A DNA stretch of 64,000 nucleotides from Flavobacteriales bacterium (GCA_020635515.1 JACJZS010000003.1:1-64000); one strand, 5' to 3'; numbered from the stretch's first letter, positions 17,576 through 26,764 are shown. Notes: generated from the sequence alone by a model not told the origin. A program made the numbers and translations.

Positions 17576-17587
17576 AGTCCTTATACT
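17564..17587 (+). repeat. direct repeat, copy 1 (trpG start duplicated)
   Basis: 24 bases identical to 17947-17970, the start of trpGD. The repeat contains the start codon and first codons (M-I-N-K-V-L-I-L) of both the small lipoprotein gene and trpGD. Homology ends sharply on both sides. Confidence 0.9.
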
Positions 17588-17906
17588 TTTCAGTTCAATA
17601 GTAATTTTTGTTTCTTGTTCTAAAAAAGAAAGTAAAGAAAACAAAATAATTGAAAAGACAAGTATTAAAATTAAACTTGATAGTTTAGGAACTATATCTA
17701 TTAATGATAAGATAACTTCTTTAGACGATATAAATAGTGTACTCAATATTACTTATAAAAATGACTCTTTTTATTCAACCAACTATGATTTATACATTCA
17801 TCCTAGTTGTAAAATAGGAAAACTTGAAGATTTTAGACGTAAGATTTCTGAAGATAGCATTTTATCTAAAAAACATGCATATTACAAGAAGTATAATTTA
17901 AAATAG
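17565..17906 (+). CDS. hypothetical lipoprotein whose N-terminus copies that of TrpGD
   Basis: 113 residues. The first eight residues (M-I-N-K-V-L-I-L) are identical to those of TrpGD, and the DNA is identical over 24 bases. Here they form the start of a lipoprotein signal ending in F-V-S-C (Cys18). The rest has a faint resemblance to ExbD/TolR-type periplasmic domains (L-G-T-I-S-I-N-D-K then L-Y-I-H-P), but this is weak. It overlaps the previous gene by 11 bases. It looks like part of an insertion that re-used or duplicated the trpG start. Confidence 0.6.
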   Translation: MINKVLILFSSIVIFVSCSKKESKENKIIEKTSIKIKLDSLGTISINDKITSLDDINSVLNITYKNDSFYSTNYDLYIHPSCKIGKLEDFRRKISEDSILSKKHAYYKKYNLK

Positions 17907-17946
17907 CATCTATATCATAGAGAAAATTAACTACTTAAAATAAAAA

Positions 17947-17970
17947 AATGATAAATAAAGTCCTTATACT
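17947..17970 (+). repeat. direct repeat, copy 2 (native trpGD start)
   Basis: Second copy of the 24-base perfect repeat, at the trpGD start. Copies are 383 bases apart and bracket the lipoprotein gene. Confidence 0.9.
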
Positions 17971-19543
17971 CGATAATTTTGATTCATTCACCTTTAATAT
18001 TGTGGATTATTTCAAACAGCTTAATTGCAAAGTGGTTGTGTATCGAAATACCATTTCTCCTGATACAATAAACGAAGATTTTGATTTACTGGTACTTTCT
18101 CCTGGTCCTTCTGTTCCTAAAAATGCAGGATATATGATGGATTGGATTAAAAAATACTATCAAACCAAACCGATATTTGGAATCTGTCTAGGACATCAAG
18201 CATTGATAGAATTCTTTGGTGGAGAACTGCAATTTCTTCCTCCTGTTCACGGAAAATCACACGAAATAAAAACTGATGGACGAAGCATATACCACAACTT
18301 ACCAAAAAAAATAGACGTAGGAAGATACCATTCTCTTGCAGGAAAAATCATTCCCGATTGTTTTGAAGTCAGCGGAAAAACAGACGATAATATTGTGATG
18401 TCTATTCGCCATAAAACCCTACCTATAGAAGGTGTTCAGTATCACCCAGAATCCATACTTAGCATGAATCATGGAGCAGGAATGCAAATCATCAAAAATG
18501 TGGTAGAAGGAAGATTGCATAATGGAAATGCAGTTTTAAATAAAACACTAAATCAACTTCAAAAAAACGAAAAAATATCTAAAAATGAATTCAAAAAAGT
18601 GCTCGAAAAAGTAAACGAAAACGAACTGACTTCCGAGCAGATTTTAATGCTTTTGATTTCACTTTCTTTTGGTTTAAAATCTTCTGATAGTTTATACGAA
18701 TTTATAAATGCAATTCGTGAGTTTCAAACTCCTATACATCAAAAAATAAATGCTGATTTTGTAGATATATGTGGAACTGGCGGTTCTGGATTACCAAGAA
18801 TCAACACATCTACTCTTTCGGCTTTTGCTCTTTCTTCTGCGGGGACTACCATTCTAAAACATGGAAACAAAGCTTCCTCTGGTAGATTCGGAAGTTTTGA
18901 TTTAATTGAAAAGTTAGGAATCAATTATACCGATACCAATTTTGAAAAATCCGTAGAAAAAACAAATCTTGCACTTCTTTTTGCACCTAGCTTCCACCCT
19001 ATTTTTAGGCATTTTGCACAAGCAAGAAAAACCTATGGAATTCCTACCGTTTTTAATATCTTAGGACCTTTTTTAAATCCATTCCAACCAAAAAAACAGC
19101 TCATCGGAACTTCTTTTAAAGAGTTTATGCCACTAATGATAGAACTCGGAAAAAAATTAAATTACGAACATTTAATCATCGTTCGAGGAGAAGACAACTT
19201 AGACGAAGTTACGCTTTCTGATAAAACTTTTGTGATGGAACTCAAAAACGGAGCTGTTTCTGAATATTATATTTCTGCTGAGGATTTTGGATTAGAAACT
19301 ATTCCTTTCAGTGAACTTTCCTCAAAAAACACGGAAGAAAATTGTATCATTGCTCAAGAAATAATTGATGGAAAAACGAATTCTGAACATTATAAATTGG
19401 TTCTTGCTAATTCTGCATTTGTGTATTCAAAATTCTTTAAACCCGAACAAAACCTAAAAGATTCTTATAACTATTTTGTAGAACTAATGAAATCAGGAAA
19501 AATCAAAAATGTAGTCGACGAATACAAAAAATGTGTTTTATAA
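17948..19543 (+). CDS. trpGD: TrpGD fusion: anthranilate synthase glutamine amidotransferase and anthranilate phosphoribosyltransferase
   Basis: 531-residue bifunctional protein. Residues 1-190 are a class I glutamine amidotransferase with the nucleophile elbow G-I-C80-L-G-H and the Y-H-P-E-S His/Glu motif. Residues about 200-531 are anthranilate phosphoribosyltransferase with D-I-C-G-T-G-G-S-G, K-H-G-N-K-A-S-S and N-I-L-G-P-F-L-N-P. The E. coli TrpGD fusion has the same architecture and, as I recall, the same length. trpC, trpF, trpB and trpA do not follow; the next gene is pdxJ. The operon thus covers only the first two steps from chorismate. Confidence 0.94.
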   Translation: MINKVLILDNFDSFTFNIVDYFKQLNCKVVVYRNTISPDTINEDFDLLVLSPGPSVPKNAGYMMDWIKKYYQTKPIFGICLGHQALIEFFGGELQFLPPVHGKSHEIKTDGRSIYHNLPKKIDVGRYHSLAGKIIPDCFEVSGKTDDNIVMSIRHKTLPIEGVQYHPESILSMNHGAGMQIIKNVVEGRLHNGNAVLNKTLNQLQKNEKISKNEFKKVLEKVNENELTSEQILMLLISLSFGLKSSDSLYEFINAIREFQTPIHQKINADFVDICGTGGSGLPRINTSTLSAFALSSAGTTILKHGNKASSGRFGSFDLIEKLGINYTDTNFEKSVEKTNLALLFAPSFHPIFRHFAQARKTYGIPTVFNILGPFLNPFQPKKQLIGTSFKEFMPLMIELGKKLNYEHLIIVRGEDNLDEVTLSDKTFVMELKNGAVSEYYISAEDFGLETIPFSELSSKNTEENCIIAQEIIDGKTNSEHYKLVLANSAFVYSKFFKPEQNLKDSYNYFVELMKSGKIKNVVDEYKKCVL

Positions 19544-19574
19544 TTTAAACATCAAACTGAACTTTAAAAATCCA

Positions 19575-19582
19575 TACTTTTG
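19575..19582 (+). promoter_or_regulatory. -7 element of the pdxJ promoter
   Basis: TACTTTTG, exact TAnnTTTG, 21 bases before the pdxJ start. No clear TTG upstream. Confidence 0.5.
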
Positions 19583-19603
19583 CAAATCAGAAATAAATAG
19601 AAA

Positions 19604-20329
19604 ATGACAAAACTTAGCGTAAACATCAATAAAATTGCTACTATTAGAAATGCACGTGGAGGAAATACTCCTTCTGTGGTAGAAGCTGGAATAAAATGCC
19701 AAGAATTTGGAGCACAAGGAATTACTATTCATCCAAGACCTGATGAAAGGCACATAACTAGAAAAGACGTTTACGATTTAAAACCTATTGTCACTACAGA
19801 ATACAACATCGAAGGAAATCCAACACCTGAGTTTATAGATTTGGTACTCGACGTAAACCCCGAACAAGTAACTTTGGTTCCCGATGATATTCACCAAATT
19901 ACTTCAAATCACGGTTGGGACGTAAAAAAAGATTTTGATTTTCTTTGCGAAGTAATTCAAACTTTCAAAAATAAAGGAATCCGAACTTCTGTATTTTTAG
20001 ATCCTACACCAGAGCTCGTAGAACTTACAGCAAAAACAGGAACCGACCGCATAGAACTTTACACCGAAATGTATGCTACTGAATTCCCTAACAATCCTCA
20101 AAAAGCGATAGAAAGTTATAAAAAAACAGCAGAAATTGCTCAAAAAAACAATCTTGGAATCAATGCAGGTCACGATTTATCGTTAGAAAATATAGAATTT
20201 TTAATTCATGAAATTCCTTACATAGCAGAAGTTTCCATTGGTCATGCTCTTATTTCTGAAGCTCTTTATTTAGGATTAGAAAATACCATTCAAGGATATT
20301 TACGTAAAATTCAGCTAGCTACGAACTAA
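19604..20329 (+). CDS. pdxJ: pyridoxine 5'-phosphate synthase
   Basis: Condenses deoxyxylulose 5-phosphate with 3-amino-2-oxopropyl phosphate in the DXP-dependent vitamin B6 pathway. N-terminal L-S-V-N-I-N-K-I-A-T-I-R-N-A-R-G, the I-H-P-R-P-D-E-R-H-I phosphate/active-site block and the N-A-G-H-D-L and S-I-G-H-A-L motifs are all present. 241 residues is normal. Its end overlaps the converging gene by 11 bases. Confidence 0.96.
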   Translation: MTKLSVNINKIATIRNARGGNTPSVVEAGIKCQEFGAQGITIHPRPDERHITRKDVYDLKPIVTTEYNIEGNPTPEFIDLVLDVNPEQVTLVPDDIHQITSNHGWDVKKDFDFLCEVIQTFKNKGIRTSVFLDPTPELVELTAKTGTDRIELYTEMYATEFPNNPQKAIESYKKTAEIAQKNNLGINAGHDLSLENIEFLIHEIPYIAEVSIGHALISEALYLGLENTIQGYLRKIQLATN

Positions 20330-21188
20330 AACCAGTAGTGATATACTTTTTTGTAACAGCTCCAAAAGAAGAATTGAACTTTGCAACACCTAAAAGCATA
20401 GAACCTTCAAAGTCAAGAATTAATTCTTTTTCTGAATGTTCTTGTATAAAAACATCTAGAAGATAAGCAAAAGCTCCTTTGTAATCGTTTGAGAAATCTT
20501 TTATAGAAGCAAGTAGAATCATTCGTGTTTTAGATTTTATAAAAAAAGCTGAACAAATGAGCTCATTATCTTTAAATAAACTGTATTGTAATAATTCATC
20601 TTTTTCATGAATTAACTCTAATAAACATTCCAATTCTTTAAATTCTGAATTCTTAACGAATGAATAATTATTCTTTATTTTTTTTATGGTTTCTGAAATT
20701 CCAATCTCTCGTGAAAGATATAAGTTCTGTCTAGTTATTCTTCTGATGTCTTTTTTTCTATCTTTTTGGTACAACTTACTTATACCTTCATACGCTTGAT
20801 TCAACTGCAAAAGTTGATTGTTTTTTTCTTTGCCTTTTATTGTAAATTGAGTGGAATTTTCTTCATTAAAATTATAACAACGTATGATATTTTTTCTAAA
20901 TCGTGAATAAAGTAACTTAAACTCTTTTTCTGAAATTTCACTAGAATAAAAAATTCCTAACTGCTGACAAAAATTCGGTTGAGTCACTACTTTTATTCCT
21001 AAATAACTTTTATATGGAATTGGCATTACAGCTTTGTAATCATCTAAAACATAACAAAACCAACTGGAATCAGTAAGCAAATCCAAGTACCAAACTTCTG
21101 CATAAATTCTGTAATTAATACTTTTCTTTAAGCAATCGGAATATTTTTTTAGATCGAGATTTTTTCTACTTACTTTTTTTACTTCCAC
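20319..21188 (-). CDS. GNAT/FemAB-like protein of unknown substrate
   Basis: 289 residues. The layout (N-terminal aromatic block with V-T-Q-P-N-F-C-Q-Q-L-G, a basic middle with K-D-R-K-K-D-I-R-R, and a C-terminal L-D-F-E-G-S...F-N-S-S-F-G-A) resembles flavobacterial GNAT/FemAB-type acyltransferases. The assignment rests on pattern only. The start codon is GTG at 21188 and overlaps the dnaG stop by one base (TAGTG), so it is probably translated by coupling to dnaG. Confidence 0.55.
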   Translation of the reverse strand: MEVKKVSRKNLDLKKYSDCLKKSINYRIYAEVWYLDLLTDSSWFCYVLDDYKAVMPIPYKSYLGIKVVTQPNFCQQLGIFYSSEISEKEFKLLYSRFRKNIIRCYNFNEENSTQFTIKGKEKNNQLLQLNQAYEGISKLYQKDRKKDIRRITRQNLYLSREIGISETIKKIKNNYSFVKNSEFKELECLLELIHEKDELLQYSLFKDNELICSAFFIKSKTRMILLASIKDFSNDYKGAFAYLLDVFIQEHSEKELILDFEGSMLLGVAKFNSSFGAVTKKYITTGFSS

Positions 21189-23122
21189 TATACTACTCGA
21201 TTTAAATTTTGATTGATTTGATTTTTTAATTCGGTTAGTTGTATAATCTTTCTAAAATGAGTTTCTCGCTCTTCATCTTGAATTTCCGCTATTTCTTCAG
21301 TTAAAGATTTTATTAAATTAGTAACCGAAACTTCTTTGTAACGAAGAATAATTTGCATTACATGACTTGAAAGATGATGTTCTTTTGGTTTGATGTAAAT
21401 TCCTTTTTCTTCCCAATTTTCACTTAGTTTGTATTTTTCAAATAAAGAATCTGACGCTTTATTGACTACTTCTTGGTCTTGAAAAGTAGTGTAAAAGTAT
21501 CCTGAACGAAGTTCTCCTTTTTCTAATCCCGAAGCAATATCATCAATTATGTTTTGATAAAATTCACTTTTTAATTGTACAGAATCTCCTTTTAGTTGAT
21601 GAATAATTTCTTCTATGACCGTCGTATTATACGTTTCTTCCGATGTATTGTATTTTACTTCAATTATGTAATCTCCATACCTAAAAAGCGTTTGAATGAT
21701 TTCTTCTTCGTGAATTAACGTTAAATCAACTGTTGGTTTTGGTTGGTTTACTTCTACGGAAAAAGGTTTTGATTCTTCCTCTACATTGTTTTGTTTTGCT
21801 TGTTTTTTTTGTAATGTTCTTTCTATTGTTGCAAGTTCATTTTGCAAAACATTCTCTGAAATATCAAGCAGTTTTGAACATTCTTGTATGTATAATTCCT
21901 TTTTAATTAAATTATCGATAAGTGCAATACTCGAAACAATTTCACGAATTAATCCAGCTTTTTTAATTGGATCGTCTTTTACATCTTCTAGTAAAAGTTG
22001 TGTTTTAAACCGAATAAAATCAGTAGAATTCTCTTCTATAAACGCTTTAATTTCTTCTGTTTTATGCTTTCTAGCAAAACCATCAGGATCATCTCCATCA
22101 GGAAAAAGAAGAACTTTTACATTCATTCCTTTTTCTAGAAGCAAATCGATACTTCTAAAAGAAGCTTTGATTCCTGCCGAATCTCCATCAAAAAGAATGG
22201 TAATATTTTCGGTAAATCGCTTAATTAATCGAATTTGATTTTCCGTAAGAGCTGTTCCAGACGAAGCAACTACATTCTCTATTCCATTCTGATGCAATGA
22301 AATAACATCGGTATATCCTTCCACCAAAAAACAGCTATCATTTTTTATAATTGCAGTTTTGGATTGATACATTCCATAGAGAATATCACTTTTGTGGTAG
22401 ATGTCTGATTCTGGAGAGTTTAAATATTTAGCAACTTTTTTACTAGAAGAAAGTGTTCGTCCTCCAAAACCGAGTACACGACCTGAGATACTAAAAATAG
22501 GAAAAATCACACGTGAACGAAAACGATCGATTCCATGATTGGTTTTATTATCTAAATAACACAATCCCGATTTAGTAATTACTTCCTGTTTGTATCCTTT
22601 TTTAATTGCATACTCATAAAATGCAGACTTGTAATCGGGAGAATATCCTAGTTGAAATTTTTTAATCGTTTCTTCGGTAAAATCACGGGATTTAAAATAT
22701 GCCAAACCAACTGATTTTCCTTCCTCTGTACCTAAAAGAGTTTCTTGGAAAAATTTATTTGCAAACTCTGAAATCACATACAAACTTTCTTTTTCCTTTT
22801 GATGAAGGACTTCTTCTGGAGTCATTTCTCCGTCTTCTACAATCTCTATATTGTATTTTTTTGCTAGATAACGAAGTGCTTCTACATATGAAAAATGTTC
22901 GTGTTCCATCAAAAAACCAACTACATTTCCTCCTTTCCCCGAAGAAAAGTCTTTCCAAATTTGCTTAGATGGAGAAACCATAAAAGACGGCGATTTTTCA
23001 TCTGCAAACGGACTCAGACCTTTTAGGTTGCTTCCTGCTCTTTTCAGATGAACAAACTCAGAAATAATTTCTTCTACTCTTGCCGTAGTAAAAATCTTAT
23101 CTATGGTTTCACGGTTAATCAT
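21188..23122 (-). CDS. dnaG: DNA primase with degenerate zinc-binding domain
   Basis: Synthesises RNA primers at the replication fork. The N-terminal CHC2 fold is recognisable (G-L-S-P-F-A-D-E-K-S-P-S-F then W-K-D-F-S-S-G-K-G-G-N), but all expected Cys/His ligands are replaced (C to S, H to A, C to D or S). The toprim core is intact: L-V-E-G-Y-T-D-V and F-D-G-D-S-A-G. An upstream in-frame methionine at 23149 lies behind the -7 box at 23127-23134, so the start is placed at 23122, only four bases after that box. Confidence 0.93.
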   Translation of the reverse strand: MINRETIDKIFTTARVEEIISEFVHLKRAGSNLKGLSPFADEKSPSFMVSPSKQIWKDFSSGKGGNVVGFLMEHEHFSYVEALRYLAKKYNIEIVEDGEMTPEEVLHQKEKESLYVISEFANKFFQETLLGTEEGKSVGLAYFKSRDFTEETIKKFQLGYSPDYKSAFYEYAIKKGYKQEVITKSGLCYLDNKTNHGIDRFRSRVIFPIFSISGRVLGFGGRTLSSSKKVAKYLNSPESDIYHKSDILYGMYQSKTAIIKNDSCFLVEGYTDVISLHQNGIENVVASSGTALTENQIRLIKRFTENITILFDGDSAGIKASFRSIDLLLEKGMNVKVLLFPDGDDPDGFARKHKTEEIKAFIEENSTDFIRFKTQLLLEDVKDDPIKKAGLIREIVSSIALIDNLIKKELYIQECSKLLDISENVLQNELATIERTLQKKQAKQNNVEEESKPFSVEVNQPKPTVDLTLIHEEEIIQTLFRYGDYIIEVKYNTSEETYNTTVIEEIIHQLKGDSVQLKSEFYQNIIDDIASGLEKGELRSGYFYTTFQDQEVVNKASDSLFEKYKLSENWEEKGIYIKPKEHHLSSHVMQIILRYKEVSVTNLIKSLTEEIAEIQDEERETHFRKIIQLTELKNQINQNLNRVV

Positions 23123-23126
23123 AGCA

Positions 23127-23134
23127 CAAAGATA
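23127..23134 (-). promoter_or_regulatory. -7 element of the dnaG promoter, nearly abutting the start codon
   Basis: The minus strand reads TATCTTTG, then four bases, then ATG. The block around it (CTATCTTTGTGCTATG) is nearly identical to that ahead of recQ (CTATCTTTGTGTTATG). Confidence 0.55.
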
Positions 23135-23221
23135 GTAAAACAGCTTCATTTATTTTTATTTGCTTATTGAATCTGCCTATCCTTTAAGAAATATCATGAA
23201 TTAAAACGAATTACTCACAAA

Positions 23222-23259
23222 AAAAAGCCGATTAAAAATTAATTTTCAATCGGCTTTTT
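23222..23259 (-). terminator. intrinsic terminator after gyrA
   Basis: GCCGATT (23227-23233) pairs with AATCGGC (23248-23254), and flanking A/T runs extend the stem to about 12 base pairs. An eight-T run follows on the minus strand. It lies 28 bases past the gyrA stop. Confidence 0.88.
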
Positions 23260-23287
23260 AATTATAAAAAATTCAAACAAACAGTTG

Positions 23288-25810
23288 CTATTCTTCTTGA
23301 TTATTGATTGATTCTGATGAATCTAAATTCGTGTTATCTTCAACGTCCTCAATATCTTCTGTATCCTCATCTTTTTCTACTTTAGCAATAGAAGCAATGG
23401 TATCTCCTTTCTTTAAGTTAATTAATCTAACTCCTTGTGTATTTCTTCCCATTACTCTCATCTGAGAAACAGACATTCGTATCGCAACTCCCGACTTGTT
23501 GATTATCATCAAATCATTATCGTCTGTTACCGTTTGAATTGCAATTAAATCTCCTGTTTTCTCGGTAATGTTTAAGGTAATAACTCCTTTTCCTCCTCTA
23601 TTGGTAATTCTGTAATCATCTGCTTGCGTTCTTTTTCCGTATCCATTACTAGAAACTACAAGCACAGTATCATTTTCTAAATCATTGATGATTACCATTC
23701 CTATTACTTCATCTTCTTTTTCTTGAAGTGTAATTCCTTTTACACCAGAAGCTGTTCTTCCCATCGGACGAACTTTTTCTTCTGGGAATCGAATTGCTTT
23801 TCCTTGTTTAGATGCAATCATTATTTCACTAGAACCAGTAGTTAACTTAGCCGAAAGTAAAATATCTCCTTCTCTAATGTTTATTGCATTAATTCCATTG
23901 GTTCTTGGACGAGAATAAGCTTCTAAACTGGTTTTTTTGATAATTCCTGATTTTGTAACCATTACCAAATACGTATTGTTTACATATTCCTCGTTCTTTA
24001 AATCATGAGTTCTTATGTAAGCTCGTACTTTATCGTCTGGCTCTATATTTATCAAATTTTGGATTGCACGTCCTTTTGCAGTTTTACTTCCTTCAGGGAT
24101 TTCAAATACACGTTGCCAATAACATTTTCCTTTTTCTGTAAAGAATAAAATATACTGGTGATTGGTTGCTACCATTATGTACTCCAAGAAATCTTCATCT
24201 CTTGTTTTTGCAGCTCTATTCCCTACTCCACCTCTCGATTGTGTTTTGTATTCTACAAGAGGAGTTCTTTTTATATATCCTAAATGCGAAATGGTAACCA
24301 CCACTTTTTCATCTGGAATTAAATCCTCGATACTCATTTCTCCACCAGAGAAATCTATAGCTGTTCTTCTTTCGTCTCCGTATTTTTCTTTTATTTCTAT
24401 TAATTCTTCTTTGATGATTTCAAAACGAAGCGACTCATTTGCAAGTATTTCCTCTAAACGAGCAATGGTTTTCATTAGTTCATCGTATTCCGCTTTTATT
24501 TTATCACGTTCAAGACCTGTAAGTGTACGTAAACGCATCTCAAGTATTGCACGAGCCTGAATTTCAGAAAGTTTAAATCGAGACATTAACTCTTCACGAG
24601 CTATTTCAGGAGTTTCACTTTCACGAATTACTTTAATTACTTCGTCTAAATTGTCAAGAGCAATTAATAATCCCTCGAGTATATGAGCTCTATCTTTTGC
24701 TTTATTAAGTTCAAATTGGGTTCTTCTAACAACAACATCGTGTCTGTGGTCAACAAAATGAACTATCAAATCTTTTAAATTCAACTGCTCTGGTCTTCCT
24801 TTTACCAATGCAATATTATTTACCGAGAAAGAAGTCTGTAATGCTGTGTATTTAAATAATTTATTTAAAACAACATTAGGTATTGCATCATTTTTTAGAA
24901 TATAAACAATACGCATTCCTTTTCTATCTGACTCATCACGAATATCAGAAATCCCTTCTAATTTTCCATCTTTAATTAAATCAGCGGTTTTACTAATCAT
25001 TTCCGCTTTATTTACTTGGTATGGAATTTCTGTAACTATGATGCAATCTCTTCCTTTTACTTCCTCCATGTTCGTTTTTGCACGAAGTACAATTCGTCCA
25101 CGTCCTGTTTCAAAAGCCTGTTTTACACCATCGTATCCATAAATAACACCTCCTGTAGGAAAATCAGGAGCTTTTATATGCTTTGTTAGTTCATCAATAG
25201 TAATGTCTCTATTATCAATGTAAGCAACTGTTGCATCTATGGTTTCCGTTAAGTTATGAGGAGCCATATTTGTTGCCATTCCTACTGCAATCCCAGAAGT
25301 TCCGTTTATCAAAAGATTTGGAACTCGAGTTGGCATTACTGTTGGCTCTTTTAAGGTATCGTCAAAATTTAATTGATGATCTACGGTATCTTTATCTATA
25401 TCTGAAAGAATTTCTTCTGAAATTTTTCTAAGACGAGCTTCGGTATAACGCATCGCTGCTGGTGGATCTCCGTCTACAGAACCAAAATTCCCTTGTCCGT
25501 CTACCAACTGATAACGCAAAGACCACTCTTGTGCCATACGTACCATAGTATCGTAAACCGAAGAATCTCCATGAGGATGGTACTTTCCTAAGACCTCTCC
25601 TACTATTCTTGCAGACTTTTTGTAAGAGCGATTAGAAAGAACTCCTAATTCGTACATACCATATAAAACTCTTCTATGAACAGGTTTTAATCCGTCCCTC
25701 ACATCAGGAAGTGCTCTAGATACAATTACCGACATTGAATAATCAATGTAAGATGATTTCATTTCATCTTCAATGTTGATAGGAATTATCTTTTCTCCTT
25801 CTTCATTCAT
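23288..25810 (-). CDS. gyrA: DNA gyrase subunit A
   Basis: Breakage-reunion subunit of gyrase, 840 residues. N-terminal D-Y-S-M-S-V-I-V-S-R-A-L-P-D-V-R-D-G-L-K, and the catalytic tyrosine is Tyr122 in A-A-M-R-Y-T-E. The quinolone-resistance region reads H-P-H-G-D-S83-S-V-Y-D87, the wild-type residues at positions 83 and 87. The GyrA-box in the C-terminal wheel is Q-S-R-G-G-V-G rather than Q-R-R-G-G-K-G. The C-terminus is a Glu/Asp-rich tail. It is followed by a strong terminator. Confidence 0.97.
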   Translation of the reverse strand: MNEEGEKIIPINIEDEMKSSYIDYSMSVIVSRALPDVRDGLKPVHRRVLYGMYELGVLSNRSYKKSARIVGEVLGKYHPHGDSSVYDTMVRMAQEWSLRYQLVDGQGNFGSVDGDPPAAMRYTEARLRKISEEILSDIDKDTVDHQLNFDDTLKEPTVMPTRVPNLLINGTSGIAVGMATNMAPHNLTETIDATVAYIDNRDITIDELTKHIKAPDFPTGGVIYGYDGVKQAFETGRGRIVLRAKTNMEEVKGRDCIIVTEIPYQVNKAEMISKTADLIKDGKLEGISDIRDESDRKGMRIVYILKNDAIPNVVLNKLFKYTALQTSFSVNNIALVKGRPEQLNLKDLIVHFVDHRHDVVVRRTQFELNKAKDRAHILEGLLIALDNLDEVIKVIRESETPEIAREELMSRFKLSEIQARAILEMRLRTLTGLERDKIKAEYDELMKTIARLEEILANESLRFEIIKEELIEIKEKYGDERRTAIDFSGGEMSIEDLIPDEKVVVTISHLGYIKRTPLVEYKTQSRGGVGNRAAKTRDEDFLEYIMVATNHQYILFFTEKGKCYWQRVFEIPEGSKTAKGRAIQNLINIEPDDKVRAYIRTHDLKNEEYVNNTYLVMVTKSGIIKKTSLEAYSRPRTNGINAINIREGDILLSAKLTTGSSEIMIASKQGKAIRFPEEKVRPMGRTASGVKGITLQEKEDEVIGMVIINDLENDTVLVVSSNGYGKRTQADDYRITNRGGKGVITLNITEKTGDLIAIQTVTDDNDLMIINKSGVAIRMSVSQMRVMGRNTQGVRLINLKKGDTIASIAKVEKDEDTEDIEDVEDNTNLDSSESINNQEE

Positions 25811-25899
25811 TGTAATATATTTTTTACTTCCTGTAAATTTACAATAATTATACGCAGATGTAGTATCCTAACTGATTAGTTATTAACAGGTAGTTAACG

Positions 25900-26184
25900 T
25901 TAAATATTTAAGTATAATTTTATTTGTTTTATGTATTCTTCTAATGATTTTTTCCCTAATTCTGTAACCTCACAATACGTTTTTGGATAATTCCCTACAA
26001 AGGTTTTTGTTACTTTAATATACTTTGCTTCTTGAAGTTTTTTTATTTGTATACTCAGATTCCCTTGTGTTGCTTTTGTTTGTTCTTTTATATAGGTAAA
26101 ATCAGCACTTTTTACACTTACTAGTAATGTAAGTATAGCTAACCGTAACTCTTGATGAATTAATGGATTTAGTTTATTTTCCAT
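25900..26184 (-). CDS. winged-helix transcriptional regulator
   Basis: 94-residue winged-helix protein of the small MarR/ArsR-like type (HTH_34-like): H-Q-E-L-R-L-A-I-L-T-L-L, a recognition helix in T-Q-G-N-L-S-I-Q-I-K-K-L, and a beta wing (K-T-Y-C-E-V-T-E-L-G). It overlaps the end of the upstream membrane-protein gene by 11 bases. A regulator-plus-membrane-protein pair of this kind often controls its own expression; the signal is unknown. Confidence 0.8.
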   Translation of the reverse strand: MENKLNPLIHQELRLAILTLLVSVKSADFTYIKEQTKATQGNLSIQIKKLQEAKYIKVTKTFVGNYPKTYCEVTELGKKSLEEYIKQIKLYLNI

Positions 26185-26740
26185 TTTGCTTATTTGTAAT
26201 TAAAAACGGGAAAACATAACAGAGAAAAACGCTCAAAGCAAAATATAAAATCAGTACTTCCTGACTGATCCATTGAGTTATTAATGAGATGAAAATAGTT
26301 CCAATCCCTCCTAGTAATTGCAATTGATTTTTCAAAAAGAATCCAGTCATAATACAAAAAACTCCCATTGCAAGCATAATGATTGGCATAGGATTCTGCA
26401 TTCCATTTTGAATTGCAACAACAGGGGAAAGTACAAAAAATAACATCTGAAATTTCCATACATACGACAAATAATAATCCAAGTAACTTTTGGTTTGTGA
26501 ACCTTTTTTTAAAATGCTAAAAAGAACTCCTACAAATACAATTCCTAACCATAAATACGTAATCCACTCGGATTTTTCTATTTTTAAAAGTAGAAAATGT
26601 CCTACCGAAGCAGAAATAAGTAAAAATCCCCAAAGTAGAAAGTAAAATCTATAGTTAGAATTGTACCGCTCACTACTTTTTTCTATCATACTTTGAATGA
26701 TTTCTAAACTTTCCTTTGTGGATAAATTTTTATTTTCCAT
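26174..26740 (-). CDS. multi-pass membrane protein, hypothetical
   Basis: 188 residues with about five hydrophobic helices after a short charged N-terminus (M-E-N-K-N-L-S-T-K-E-S-L). An earlier in-frame codon at 26767 was rejected because the promoter -7 box (26765-26772) covers it. It is co-transcribed with the winged-helix regulator. Function unknown. The coding sequence holds one perfect TGTGGATAA near its start (26715-26723). Confidence 0.75.
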   Translation of the reverse strand: MENKNLSTKESLEIIQSMIEKSSERYNSNYRFYFLLWGFLLISASVGHFLLLKIEKSEWITYLWLGIVFVGVLFSILKKGSQTKSYLDYYLSYVWKFQMLFFVLSPVVAIQNGMQNPMPIIMLAMGVFCIMTGFFLKNQLQLLGGIGTIFISLITQWISQEVLILYFALSVFLCYVFPFLITNKQNGK

Positions 26741-26764
26741 TACATTTATATTTAAACAATATTG

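Noticed and set aside
17090..17906. The two small genes as a toxin-antitoxin or immunity pair
   Set aside because: No toxin or antitoxin domain can be seen; one is a lipoprotein. Only the insertion itself is supported.
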